Below, in pieces: positions 33,464 through 45,900 of a DNA stretch of 64,000 nucleotides (its first letter is position 1; every line of letters begins with the position of its first letter). A model generated the notes under the pieces. It was not told the DNA's origin, did not search any database, and was given only the letters and a program-made list of their open reading frames with translations. This stretch comes from Hypomesus transpacificus (Eukaryota > Chordata > Actinopteri > Osmeriformes > Osmeridae), in contig NC_061061.1 in the NCBI RefSeq assembly GCF_021917145.1, forward strand, positions 3,915,390 to 3,979,389, read 5' to 3'. Position numbers and translations under genes: made by a program.

Positions 33464-34902
33464 ATGTGTAGCAGCCGGAAGATCATCTGGAGTTTGGTGG
33501 CGCTCTCGGTTTTGGAGATGGGACTCGGTGCGTCCAGTATTATCCTCGGTGTGGTTGGCATCATCCGAATCCCAAAAGCAACTCAACTGCAGTTGGGAGA
33601 TGGATCGCCTTTATGGAGTGGAATTTGTGTACGTGAAACAAACTGTTAATTGTTATAATCTTTCAATGTGTTCGGGGATTGATTCAATTCTCCTGTTTTA
33701 CTACTTGCTTTGCAGTTCCTCGTTTGTGGTCTGTGTGGGGTGTTATGTGCAAAGAAGAGGTCAGGATTGATTGTAAGTAGTTTTAACTTTAGCTAAGGTC
33801 GATACTAAAAGTCCACTCAACTCACCCTAAAAAAGGATGCTATACAAGCATTTGTACAACAGAACACCGAAAACATGTAGCAGATAGTTCAATTTTCTCA
33901 GTAAAAGGACAAACACCAGTCTTTCTTTCTCACATGAGGACCTGAAAACGATTTGCTTAATGGTTCTATACAGCATCATTTTTTTAAAGCCTCAACATCA
34001 TTTCTCCATGTGTGCCTTCCTCCATCTGCCAGATGATCCTGTTCTCAGCCTGCTGCATCTGCGGACTCATCAGTGGGATCCTGAACGTCCAATTTGTGCG
34101 AGCTGCGGCCAAACGTCCCGACGCCCTGCCATCGCTGCAGCTGGCATGTGTGGTCCTCGCTTGCCTGGGCATTGGAGGCTGCATCCTGTTCACCTGGCTC
34201 ACCTGCCGGCTGGCCAGCAGTGAGCAGCAGAGGATGTTTCTGGAGAGGGAAGTGTCACTGCACCACTCTCACGAGATGAGCGACAAGGTGAGGTCCCCAC
34301 TGCAACAGTGGCTCTATATAGCCAAGGGCTTAGGTTTTGTGTGAACATGGGTGAAGAAAAACATTGTTATTAATTATTACCCAAAGTGCTAACCCTTCTG
34401 ATGCCCGTCATTAATAATTGGTGGAGATATTTCACTGATCTATGGACAAAGATAGGGACATGTCCGCCCCAAAACGACCCCTTTGTTTATAGCTACAGTA
34501 GGATCACATCTGCATGGTGCACCGTGTTTTGACTGGAAATATCCGGAAGTGGAGCTCCAGAAATGCAAAGGGAGGGACTGTACTGTAGGATCATCTATTC
34601 CGAGCAACTTTGTCTGTTACTGCTCCTGTTTACATTTAGTCATTTTAGCAGACGCTCTTATCCAGAGTGACTTACAGTAAGTACAGGGACATTCCCCCCG
34701 AGGCAAGTAGGGTGAAGTGCCTTGCCCAAGGACACAGTGTCATTTTGCACGGCGGGGAATCGATCCGGCAACCTTCTGATTACTAGCCCGACTCCCTCTG
34801 CATCTGACTCCACTCCTGTTTGTTGTGTTCCTCCAGGATCAGTATTCCGAGAGGTCAAGCATTCCCCAGATCTCCTTCAACGGCAAGTCCTCACCATCCT
34901 GA
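33464..34902 (+). CDS. tmem196: TMEM196, four-pass membrane protein, 4 coding exons
   Basis: Small tetraspanning membrane protein of poorly known function. Exons are 33464-33628, 33716-33772, 34033-34287 and 34837-34902, 543 nt and 180 aa. All splice sites are GT-AG and all junctions are phase 0. The start [11 protein letters not shown] aligns with the mammalian MCTSSQIIWSL. Hydrophobic segments are at about 8-33, 50-67 (crossing the exon 1-2 junction, WSGIC|FLVCG), 73-94 ([17 protein letters not shown]) and 108-131, followed by the conserved [10 protein letters not shown] and [10 protein letters not shown]. The last exon encodes [17 protein letters not shown]. The length agrees with the family. 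Two ATGs at 33447 and 33450 lie upstream in another frame and overlap the start, so some initiation could be diverted. A SINE ends 24 bp before exon 4. Expression is neural in vertebrates as far as known; nothing here tests that. Confidence 0.95.
34632..34812 (-). mobile_element. tRNA-Leu-derived SINE (copy 2), next to tmem196 exon 4
   Basis: Same family as the copy at 9091, in reverse. It is flanked by a 9-bp duplication CTCCTGTTT at 34623-34631 and 34813-34821, so this is a genuine retroposed insertion of 181 bp. The right duplication forms part of the pyrimidine tract of the exon 4 acceptor (AG at 34835-34836). Confidence 0.92.
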
Positions 34903-35720
34903 TGAAGAAGCCACCAAGAATTAACTATATTAGCAGCATGTATGGATCTAGCATCAAGGATTGTCAATCTATTGACAGATGCTGGCGGTATTCTGGGCCC
35001 TGAAAGATGCATTCCAATAGCGTCCTACGTCTGAGGTTTTGAAGCACAGGGAGATATGGGTATGGGTCCATGGAAAATGACCAAAGCAAACTCAGAGATT
35101 CTAGAAGTTGACAACGTGAGGTAGAGAAAAATTAAAAGTTCAGTCAGTCATGCAGAGTCATGTTTCAGTACAGGTCTGTGAAGTCATTTACAGTCATATA
35201 TTTCAGTGAAAGCATGCATGTCGATGTAACAGATTATTTTACGGATAAAAATAGTGGACTAGATGAAGCTAAACCTCAAAGGTGATTCCCTATAGACTCT
35301 AAAATCCAGACCTTGTGTATGCCTATTTTAAAACAATGGAGGACCTACATTCTCAGTGATCTAAGGAGCTGAATCTTATTCTTATACAACGTATGACATA
35401 CCTCAAGTGGCTTTGCATTTTTGTGTGCACGAATGTACTGTAAAAAAATGAAAAGGAAGATACCTGTCAATCATGTGGTACTTAGGAATGGTTTGCTGAA
35501 CCCAACGCTAGTTTCCTCAAGGTTCACAATGACTCTTGCTTAGACTGTTGCTCTTGTTGGTTAGTGGTAGCTGATTTAAACTGTTGTATTCTTCTTTTTT
35601 TTTCTAGTTAATCCTATTTTTATTGCTTTCCTACAGGTACACCTGCACTTAGAGATTAATGTTGTGTAATTTTAACTTGTTTAACTACATGCTCTTATGG
35701 TTTCTTCCCTTTAGCACTAT
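34903..35720 (+). other. tmem196: Likely tmem196 3' UTR
   Basis: Non-coding sequence following the stop. The nearest AATAAA I see is at 35950-35955, beyond a LINE tail, so the transcript end is unresolved. Confidence 0.35.
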
Positions 35721-35880
35721 TTTTTGGTTGTTCACAATATGTACTTCTTGATTTTGACTACCCGCAATGCTGTGGGTCTATCTTGTTGTTATTATCAGTG
35801 ACCTATGCACTTTGTGAAGCTCTCTCTTGGAAGTCGCTTTGGATAAAAGCGTCTGCTAAATGAATACATGTAAATGTAAA
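35721..35880 (+). mobile_element. 5'-truncated L2/UnaL2-like 3' end (copy B)
   Basis: 160 bp, the close relative of 26571-26727, starting TTTTTGGTTGTTCACAAT and ending in the GGATAAAAGCGTCTGC stem-loop and TGTAAATGTAAA tail. Confidence 0.75.
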
Positions 35881-37076
35881 TCATGTGTTCTTCAATTGTA
35901 GTTTATGGTCTGTAGTGGGTTTTTATTTGAAAATGTCAACAAAAACTACAATAAACCCACTCACTCCTTAATTTATATATCAGATATGTTCTATCTGCAT
36001 GTTTGCAGATGTGCAATCCACACAAATGTGGTTACAAATGTAGAGTACACTTCAGAGTCAAACCACTAGATGGAGCCATAGGTCTCTTGTCTAACAAAAA
36101 CCGCTAAGGAATGTTATAAAATCTGACAAAGGTTTGGGAGTGAAATTGTAAACTGACTTGTGGACTCTTGGGTTAAGCTCAGAGCAAAAATTCCCAGTAG
36201 TATTCAGAGAGCCAACCAAGGAAAGAGATATTCCATGAAGTTATGTTTATGTAGTCCCTAACTGCCTCATCCATGGCTAAGTGAGAATACAGATAGTGTC
36301 TGGGGGAGCCCTTGACCACAGTCAGGACTTCATGTTGAGTGAGACTCTCCCAAGGACATCACGTTCTCCATCAGGACACTGGACAGGGTGAAACCTCACC
36401 AACAACGCTCACCTCAACAGCTCTGTCATATAAATCTGTTGCCACAATGATCCAGGTGGGATCCAGGAGACTCTGAAGACCCCATTGTTTTCTTTTCTCA
36501 GGTTTTCCTAAAGACATAAATAAAACTGCTCACCTGGCTCTCATCCCGACTAACCGACGGAGAAGAAGAGGTCTTCAAATCATTCTGTCCCTGCATTCTT
36601 TTCCTGCGTGAGAACTTGGGGAAGAACTAAGAGCAATACATCAGTTCCTCTTTATCATTGTTATGGGTTGTTTTATGTACTGTATTCATTGTTATGAATC
36701 AAAACTGTAATCGAAAGACTCAGAACATTCCTCGTTGTTAGACTTCAGTGCATTTAGTTGATTGTTCTACTGTAGTAAACCCTTATGTGTCCGTGATACC
36801 ATCAATCTTGCACCTCGATCCCAACTCTGTTCCACGAAGCACATCAACAAATCTGTCAATAAAGTGCAACATTCTTATTGCACCTCCTCTGTTCTCAAGG
36901 AACTGTCATGACGTTTCCCTTCCAACGGTTTCAGAGTAGTACTGATCTAAGGTTCTAAGGACCACAGTGTGTCACAATTAAGACCATGTTAGACCACATG
37001 TCTTGCAGGTCAGTACTGGGCAGAGAGGAAATGATGTGTGCTGCTCTCTTGTCCTGACTTACCCAGGAGAGGGGTC
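35881..37076. other. Intergenic, nothing recognised
   Basis: Holds AATAAA hexamers at 35950-35955 and 36519-36524 that could end tmem196 transcripts. No coding signal. Confidence 0.5.
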
Positions 37077-37085
37077 ATTCCTCAT

Positions 37086-37266
37086 TTACATTTAGTCATT
37101 TAGCAGACGCTCTTATCCAGACCGACTTATAGTAAATACAGGGACATTCCCCCCGAGGCAAGTAGGATGAAGTGCCTTGCCCAAGGACACAACGTCATTT
37201 GGCACGGGGAATCAATCCGGCAACCTTTGGATTACTAGTCCGACTCCCTCACCGCTCAGCCATCTG
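37086..37266 (-). mobile_element. tRNA-Leu-derived SINE (copy 3)
   Basis: Full-length reverse copy of 181 bp, flanked by a 9-bp duplication ATTCCTCAT at 37077-37085 and 37267-37275. A- and B-box equivalents and the L2-like stem-loop tail are all present. Confidence 0.92.
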
Positions 37267-37275
37267 ATTCCTCAT

Positions 37276-40200
37276 GGTCTGTCTGCAGCGGGACAGGACG
37301 GTACGCTGATGTAAGGCCAGGAAGGAATCCTGGAGTCAGGCTCAGAGTCAGGACCCACACTCCTTTGGAGGTGACGTGTGCACAAATCAGGCTGCTATCT
37401 GTGAAGATTACTGTACTCCTTGAGGTAAACACACAGCCCACACAAGTCGTGACCTAACGGCTCTGGTTCATGTCTGTGTGATGTCATTCTGTACGATAGT
37501 CAAAGAGCACAGTTGCTGGTGTATGTCTTTTTTATTAGGGTTATGGTTAGGTTGGTATTGATGTTTTTGGATGCACTTATTTGTGTTATTTGCTCCACTT
37601 CTTCAGCCATATGGTGAAAGAATTGAGCTGAGTGGAGAATATGCTGTAGACTGGAATTGCAGTGTACTCTCAGTCCAGGAGGGGGAGACATTGCACTGTG
37701 AGTGAGTCATACTGGTTGAAGGTCTATTCACATCCTGATAGCAATCAATAATATACAAATGTCTAAATGTGAATATATATATATCTTCTGTGGAAGGGAC
37801 AGGACAAAATAATTATCAACCAATCATTGCATTCGGTCTGAATCCTTCTTCGCAACTTGTTTGTGCAGACAATCTTCCCAACCTGCTTACCAAATTTTGT
37901 GCAATCAAAGCAATGTAGTAAAACTCTGGGATAACTGACCTTTGACAAAGAAAGATGAATGTTTGTAAATGATATGTGGTCATAGATAAAGATAAAATCA
38001 AACAGGAAATGCATGTATTCTACTAAAACGGAGGCTTTTACAATGCTTTCAGTCTATGTTAACAAAAGCAGAAATCATGAGAAAGGTTTCAGAATCAGAT
38101 CTCCTTTCTAGTCTGTTTCATGTTTTCTTTTCTTTCCAGTAATCCACTGTCACTTCATTGCTCTTAGTTATGCATTTTAATCTACAAACTCTACAGAGAT
38201 TAATGAGTCCTTCATAACCTTTTGGAATTTGTGGGTTTACAAAAGCTCGTCAAAACTCCACTTTACTGCACAGTGCTAGCCTGCCATGGAAAAGAGCCAT
38301 TTGGCTCAGAGATTTGATACTGTTTTACAAGCCTCTCTTTTATTTACACAAATGGAGCTGAAGTCATTTTTTCTAGAAAAATAAGAATGCATTTATTTCA
38401 TTAACAAGAAACGCTGGCCCCCCAAATCATTGAAGGCCTACTGCAGGTATGCTTGCTTTGGCGAGCGTTCTATACAGAGAAGTGGCTGCCTTGTTAGTGT
38501 GTGTAACCAGAGCACTCAGTGGCTGATTACTGTCTTCGAGCTGGGCTTTGCTGAAGCAGACAGCTTTGAGAGCCATCCACAAATCACTGTTATACACAGA
38601 AGCATTCCTCTGTCCTCTGGGGTATATAGGGCTTCATTTGGTTCCCTTCAGTGATATATGCTGGGGGCAAGAAGTCATTTAGCTTTCAATTTATTAGCCT
38701 GTTGATTTATCCTCTCTATAAAAGTGCTGGTGGCGTTCACAGCCGCCCCCCCTTTGTTGAACTCACTGTAATAATTTGATGACAGACGATGTGAAAGCAG
38801 AGAAAGTTCAACAATTAGAAAAGTCAAAACAAACATGGGTTTACAGTTTCTTTGGCCACACTTAATGTGTCATTCCGGTGGTTGAGGTGTAGTGTGTACC
38901 TGATTACCGATGGCGACCTCTACCTTGGAGCCCGAATGCTCACAGGGAATATACAGCAATAGATCCTGACAGTCTCACGTTTGTCAATCCAAGTATGTCC
39001 TCCTGGCCTTGAAGCCAATGACCAATAAGTCAGCCTGTCTTTTATTGATGTGTGCTGTACCATACTGTTTAGCTAGACATACATTGAATTAGCATAAGAT
39101 AGCATACAATGGTATTAGAGTGTACTGTAACGTTACTCTATCAAGGTGTTCACTACAAACTGCAGATTGTGACATTTTCAGGTTTCAGACAGACATACAG
39201 AGCTTGCAGCCCCTGTGTGAAGTCAAAGTTGAAGTTGGAGTTGAAGTCTGAGGTAGGCCAAGGCATGTGCTTCTCCCAACCACTGTTTGGACCATGCTAC
39301 CAAGAACACCACTGGGAACGATCCACATCGACTGATGAATGACTCACAGAGAGAGAGTATTTGGAAGAGTGCTTTGATGAGTAATTCTTATGGTTTGCTG
39401 GGTCACTTCCACATCCTTGGGCTTTTGTCTGCTGTCTCACTTTTTCCATCAGCCACACAAATGTATTACTCAATGCTTTCCTTTCCCAAAGGAACACACA
39501 GCCATGGTGATCTCCTTGTATTTCTTCCTGTCCATTACAACAATGAGTCCTTCATTCAAGGGTTATCTACACACACACATATACTCACACAAACAACCTC
39601 AGAGATTGAATTCCTTCACTGCCGTACTTCAAGTGATAAAGCCTCAATTACTGAGATATCGGGTCATTTAGCAATGCAGTGGCCCAAGCCAAATCTTTGA
39701 CTCACTTCAATTCTCTGAAGTAATATATGTGGTTATTTTGGTAAATGGGACCCCTTCCCATCATGCTCTGGGAGGTTTTGTCAGGTGTGCTGCGACCGTC
39801 TGGGGGCGAAGCAGGGAGGGTGTTCGCTGACAGGTCTTGCTGATGAAGCAACCACAACTCCTAGTTACTCCAGTGATCTAGGAAGCAGATGGAGGCTAGC
39901 TGGTGAGAGATGAGAAGGGATGAGGTTTGTCAGAGAGGAGGGATGAGGTTTGAAGAAGCCACCAGGATTTGCAGTTCATTATCGTGCGTGTCCGTAGGCA
40001 GGCACAGCGTGGCGTCACACACCACAACGACACCCAAGCAGTTCTTTTGATAAGAGATCACATTTTATGATGCATGGGCGTAATGTGAAGTGTTGTGACT
40101 TGAGAGAATATATAAAACCGCCAGTGACTTTCAGAGAATACATACACAGCATTTGCAGACAGATACATGATCAGTTAGTCCACCGGAGTGAATTTCGTCA

Positions 40201-41160
40201 TTGGTGCCATCAGAGCGGTAAAGCAGTAGAGCTCTCCTAGCTTCCTGACTTTTCAGAGTCATTGCTCCTCCCTGTGAAACAGGCACATTCCTGTTACCTT
40301 CCACGACCTTCAGAGTGGCCAGCAGATGGTCATCAGGGCCGGGGGCTGCAGGTGTCCACGCTCCAGTAAAGCAGGGGCCAGTAATGGCTTCCACAGACAC
40401 TCCTCAGACCTCTTCAGCTGCCTGGGCGCAAACAGAACCAAACGCTCACCCACACCACTCCCGTCGTATTTGTTTGGTATTCTCGAGATGGGTTTCTGCT
40501 CGGAAGAGACCACACCCTGGACGTCTTCGGGTGTACAGAACCCAGAGGGGAATACGAGGAGCACGGTTCATGTTGGCATGGTTCCAGTGAAGAGGACACC
40601 TCCTCTCAGAGTACGCAGGCTGGCTGGGGTGGATGACTCACTCCCAGATGGGTGGTCCAGAACCCTCCACCTTAGCACCAGTCATCACACACACACAAAT
40701 AAACAGCGGCTTAGCGATACGACGTGACATGCAGTAAATGAGTGCGAATTGAGATTGGAGGAGAGAAGCCGCCCCTTGAAGGGTGCCTTTCAGGGCTAGT
40801 TTCTGTCCATCTCGGATGGAGAACGAGCAGGGAAGGCAGGGATTCCCGTTCCAAAAACAACACGGTTGGAGGGGTAGCCTATTGTGCCCCTGACAGATTG
40901 ATCTGACTCGGGGAGGAGTAGGTCACCTCTCGCTGTCACGCTGGGAAGAGCGGAGGTGAGCGCCCGTCTGGGGGAGAGAAGGGGGAGTGCACAGCTGCGG
41001 TTCGGAGGAGAAGCAGCGTTGTCACTGCCTCCCATAATTTAAGACGGACTGCCTGAAAACGAAATTCTTTGAATCCCTTTGAATTTATCACGGTGCACTG
41101 TAGGCTTGTTGGGCCCGAGGCCACCTGATCTGCCTTCAGGATATCAAGGGAACGCAGAGT
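37276..41160. other. Intergenic between tmem196 and twist1 (left part)
   Basis: No supported gene; polr1f and ferd3l, expected here from vertebrate synteny, are not recognisable. The block at about 38400-38760 is unique, mixed-composition sequence free of visible repeats and is a fair candidate for a conserved non-coding element. Overlapping frames at 40131-40727 have no recognisable domain. Confidence 0.5.
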
Positions 41161-41161
41161 G

Positions 41162-41206
41162 ATTCACGTGATTCACATGATTCACGTGATTCACATGATT
41201 CACATG
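41162..41206. repeat. 9-bp tandem E-box array
   Basis: Five copies of ATTCACRTG at exact 9-bp pitch carry CACGTG at 41165 and 41183 and CACATG at 41174, 41192 and 41201. It may be chance microsatellite expansion or a bHLH landing site; it is 5.5 kb upstream of twist1. Confidence 0.9.
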
Positions 41207-41252
41207 ATTCAGAGCTCTTCTATCCATTGGGTAGGCTTCTCTCACACGTTCA

Positions 41253-41388
41253 TTCTCTCCCTGTGTCTTTCTCTTTTCTTTCTGTCTCTCTCTCACTAGC
41301 TATCTCTCTGTATCTCTCTCAGGAGCCATCTCTCTTCTCACACTGCCTGTGTGCCTCCCTCTCTTTTCTGTCTTTATTTCTCTCTCTT

Positions 41389-41464
<76 letters not shown>

Positions 41465-41560
41465 GTCATCTTTTTCGCACACTCCCTGTGTGCCTCTCTA
41501 TTCTCTCTCTTTCCCCGTGTGCCTCTCTCTCTCTTCTCCCTCTCTCCCCAGCTGTCTCTC
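41253..41560. repeat. CT-rich tract with pure (CT)n core
   Basis: A pyrimidine-rich region whose core, about 41391-41459, is uninterrupted CT. The 211-, 207- and 150-codon open frames through it (from 41227, 41349 and 41351) are repeat artefacts. Confidence 0.93.
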
Positions 41561-42783
41561 TTCCCACCCTCTACATTGTATTTCTCTCTTTCTTACTTGC
41601 CTTGCCTCTACATCCCACTCTCTTCCTCCTTTCCGCTTCTATCACTTTGTCTCCCTCACTCCCCATCGCATGTCCCTCCCATCGCAGAGGCGCGAGGGCA
41701 GGGACACCACTGTGTCTCCCAGAGTCGTGGGGCGACGAGCCAGCAGGAGCATCCGTCCTGTGCCTCTGTTGTTTTTGGCGCGAGGCTGGGGACCCTCCTC
41801 TGATGGGAGCACTCCCTGGGCGTTACACCCTCCCCCAGCCTCCCCCAGCCCCCCTCCCCTAACCCTCAGCCTCCACACCTCTGCCCAGCATCCCCCATGT
41901 CCTCCATTCATCCTGGTGTGCAGCTGGAGCACTCTGAGTGATCCCCCTCTCCCCTCGCAGAGCGCCCATTAAGAGACTGTAGTGGGAGTTCACTCCTCAC
42001 AGCACTTGTGGCTTGAAGCACCACTCCGAAAAAGATGGTCCTCAATTACATAAGCCCCCATGACAAGCTTTAAGCCTGCGCGACAAAGATTTCAACAACT
42101 GCCGCATTGCAACATGCAGTATATTACATGTGAATCAGATATGAGAACTGGAAGAGTTGCTCCACAGTACACGACTTCTTGATTATAACAGATATCAACG
42201 GGGGGGAATGCAATGAAATTCGGCGTACAATTTACAGGAGCACCTGTTGAGATTCTGCTGCGTAGTGATTGGACCGTAGAACAGGGTCCAGCTAGCTGTC
42301 CACACACAGATTGTTCCCCTTAGCGGGTCACTGCCTAGGCCTCCAGCAGTAGCGTATGTGTTTGTGTGTGGCTGACAGATGGGTTGTTTTATGGATGGCA
42401 GGACGCAGTGGTCCAGTGACAGGCTGCAAGCTGTCACAGTGTGGTTCAGATGCAGAACATATTGCATGGCATGCCACCCAGAAATAGGTTCTGTATGTTT
42501 CGAACCTAACCTTAAATCCGTGACAAATCATAGAATTAATATTGGTGTGTGATGATTGCATAGCCCAGGGCAGTGGCCATGACAACACTTGTTGCCTTAT
42601 CCCAAGCTGTTTGTTTTTGTAATATATATGTACTGTGCTTTTAAAAGTTAAGAAAACATACCTTAAAAACAAAGATTTTGGAGGAAAAAAGCTTTTAATC
42701 TATTGTCTCAGAGGGGAGAATCACTCAGGAACAATAAACATTGGCTGCAGAGTCAGTTTCCAAAGCCCTCAAGGGAAAGCCTC
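41561..42783. other. Intergenic, no gene
   Basis: C-rich on + to about 41960, then ordinary mixed sequence. Nothing recognised. Confidence 0.5.
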
Positions 42784-42912
42784 TGTGTGTGTGTGTGTGT
42801 GTATGTGTGTGTGTGTGTGTGTGTGTGCGTGCGTGTGCGTGTGGTTGTGTGTGTGTGTATGTGTGTGTGTGTGTGCGTGCGTGTGCGTGTGTGTGTGTGT
42901 GAGAGAGAGAGA
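42784..42912. repeat. GT/GC microsatellite
   Basis: TG repeats with GC and TA interruptions, including a duplicated GTGCGTGCGTGTGCGTGTG segment, ending in a short GA run. Confidence 0.93.
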
Positions 42913-45900
42913 GTCTGAATTCCTCCGTTAAAGGGGAGAGCATACCGTCGGGATACCAAGTCTCTCCAGACCCAGCCTCACCTCTGGCTTCCAAGCTGTG
43001 AAAACATGCGAGAGGGTTTGTTGGGGTTCAGTGACCAATAAGGTGTCAGTGAGTGGTGGAGCAGTCTGAGAGCCCCACAGCGCCATTTTTAATGACACAG
43101 CTCCATCTAGGAATCTACCATCTCATCTTCTAATCTCTCTTTACATACACATACGTTAATGCACTAAATAGAATCCGTTCCACAAAGATGGGCCATTCGC
43201 TTGTGCATTTCTGACCTGATGTCACTGGACACGTGATTTCCTGTCATGTGGCTGGATGAAAAGATGATGGTCGAGAGTTCAGAGACAGGACTTACTCTCA
43301 GCTCTGTGAAAGCCATGGAGCGATTAGGCTCCCCAGCATCAAAGTGCTCTGTTTTTAAACGCCGTCTTTACAGCTGACTTTAGGAGCCCTGGCCTCTCAC
43401 ATCCAGACAGGTTATAAAAGGTTGTTTTCATCCACGCCTCCCTAATCTCCACACCCCACATCCTTTCCAATTTGACTGCTGGGCTGCCGCCATCCAAACC
43501 CCACTGATACGACGTCTGGTTTTCTCCTTGGAATGTGACATTTTGAAACGACTGAGGTAATTGCAGAAACCAAGAGGGAAAACCCTGTCATCCAACACGT
43601 GTCTTGACCTTTTCAGCTGATAGGTCTGATTGGAGTTTATCCTCCTGAATGCCCTTTGAAGACAGGGCCCCTGTCTTTTGTCAGCCTTCGCAGCTGATCC
43701 ATCTTGCCTTTCTGGCGTTTGGCTCTGTGTGGTGAACTTAATGGAGTGAACATGAACATCACTGTCAACAGGGAGAGACTCGTGCGCATGGAGAAACTGG
43801 GGTTTGTTATTGCTATAGATATGTGAGTAGCCTGATATGGAGGAACAGTGGAACAGTGCTTTTCTAAGACTTGGGAGATGAATACCAGTGAATGTACAGG
43901 ACTCAGTGGATCCGAAGGGCCCATCCTGCTGCTGCCAGTGACAGAGCGGCGTGTGCCTTGATGTGACCTGAGGGAAAGGACGTTAACGACACTCCACGGT
44001 CAACCGTGACTGTCATGTCAAGCTGCATGAATCACTGTCACAGACTTAGATACTCAGATGCCTGTTTCAGTCCAAAGGTAGGATTCTGTTCTTTCTCCAT
44101 CTCATATGTAATTGGGGCACGTTTGTTTGTTCACTAAAAACTTCTGTTCCTTTTCCATCTGTTCTACTTCAATGGTTGATCACCTGCAATGTAAAATGTC
44201 CATGAAATACGTAGAAAGAAAGAAATGATCCGGAATCAGGAAAAAAAGAGGGTTAATATCCCAAACCAAACCTGTCAAACTAGACTATCTCGCTTGACTC
44301 TGGCATTGGTCAATGTAGCATGACATCACGTTGACTTTCAAGCAACCATCAGCAGCTATAAGACTTTGAGGACAGCCAATCAGATGAATAGGTCAACCCC
44401 TGCAGGGAGCCTCTTTCTGCTTAGCCGTTGGTAAGTAAGGACCTATCACAGAGTTCTAACAATAATACAGAACACTTCTACCTGCAGTATTCCACTGTGA
44501 CAAGCTCCGTCCCGACTCGGAGGCTCTGCAGCTTATGATGGACCTTGTCTTTATTAAAAATCAACACCGGTCGAGTCTGTGTGTCCTCTGATGACATCAT
44601 ATTCTCATGAAGCAGCTGTGTTTTCTCAGAGTCACTTCTGCAGGAGAGAGGGGAACACTGAGGGGGAACCTGCCAAAAACAGCCCGAGCTGCATAGTCCT
44701 CTTCACATATCAGCATCTGCACTGTCTCCGAAAAACACCGCGTTTCACGCAGCCCCTTAAACATTCAGAGTGTGTGTTGCGCAACAACGTATGATGTTAT
44801 GAATTGTATGATGCTGTATGTGGTTGCAGTACACAGAGAGCCATACTGTGGGAGGGATCTTCTCTGGGTTACAAATGTTTCAGGGATCCGCATTTTGGAG
44901 CTACAGAAGCAGATCGTGTTTGCCTCGTGGAGGCTAAATGGAGTCACTGGAACCAGGTAACTGTTGCTCTTGTGTTGGTGTGAATTTAGTTCAGCACCAT
45001 GGACAAGGCCTCAAGGTAGATTCACCTGCAGAGGGGAGGGGCCCTCTTACTGTCACTTGGTATAGATGTAAATCTGGGGTTTGCTGGTTAGAAATGCATA
45101 CCACATTATCTTTTTACCTGAAATAGAATGTATTTCAATGTTGGGATTGTAAGCACTTAATAATGTACCGCATACACTTCAATATGACAAAATAAAACTT
45201 TCAGAATGAATTATAGCACCTAGGTCATGTCTAAAACAATCCTTTGTGTTGTGGATACCTTGAGGTGTACCCCTGAACAATGCTTCCTTCTCAGTTCTCA
45301 GCAGAGATGCAAATGGATGTGCGCTGGTGTTGTGACCTTTCACCTTGCCTGCCCTCCTGCTTCCTGTTTCAGCGGGTGCTCCTGTGTACCAAAGCCCTCC
45401 AAATCCAAATAAGGTCATTCTTCAATAACACAAGATGGAAAATGTATTCTTTTCATCTTGGATTCTAAGTCTGTTTCCAGAAAGTATGAAAATAATCAGA
45501 TTTGTTGTATATCTAGCCATTTGAACTGACAGAATGACGTAAAACGATAAGGTGTGTTAAATCGGTTTATTTTTATTTTGTTAAAAGCAGATACAAATTG
45601 TGTCTTAAAACACTTAAATGTTAGTGCTTGAATTTTATGCCCTCTTGTGGGCAATATATTTACTGTACACAGTACGTTTTCAAGGGAGATTCAGAGCTTA
45701 TGCCCTCATGCAATATTTGCTGACACATCCTGCATCTCCTATACTTAAGACAAAGCTAACTCTCATAATCAAATAGAATGAGTCTGAGTAGGCCTTACAA
45801 TAACTTAACGATGTCTTTCAACTGGATTGTGTATGTTTTAGATCGAAGATGTATTTATCTCAGACATAGCATTTTAAATTGATGCGTTGTCTTTAGAATA

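Noticed and set aside
40131-40727. Overlapping frames on both strands that look protein-like in places
   Set aside because: Joining the minus-strand pieces needs a frameshift, and no segment matches a family I know; treated as non-coding.
41227-41862. 211-codon open frame, with sister frames of 207 and 150 codons
   Set aside because: The frames run through a (CT)n tract encoding Leu-Ser repeats; no domain, splice context or family resemblance.
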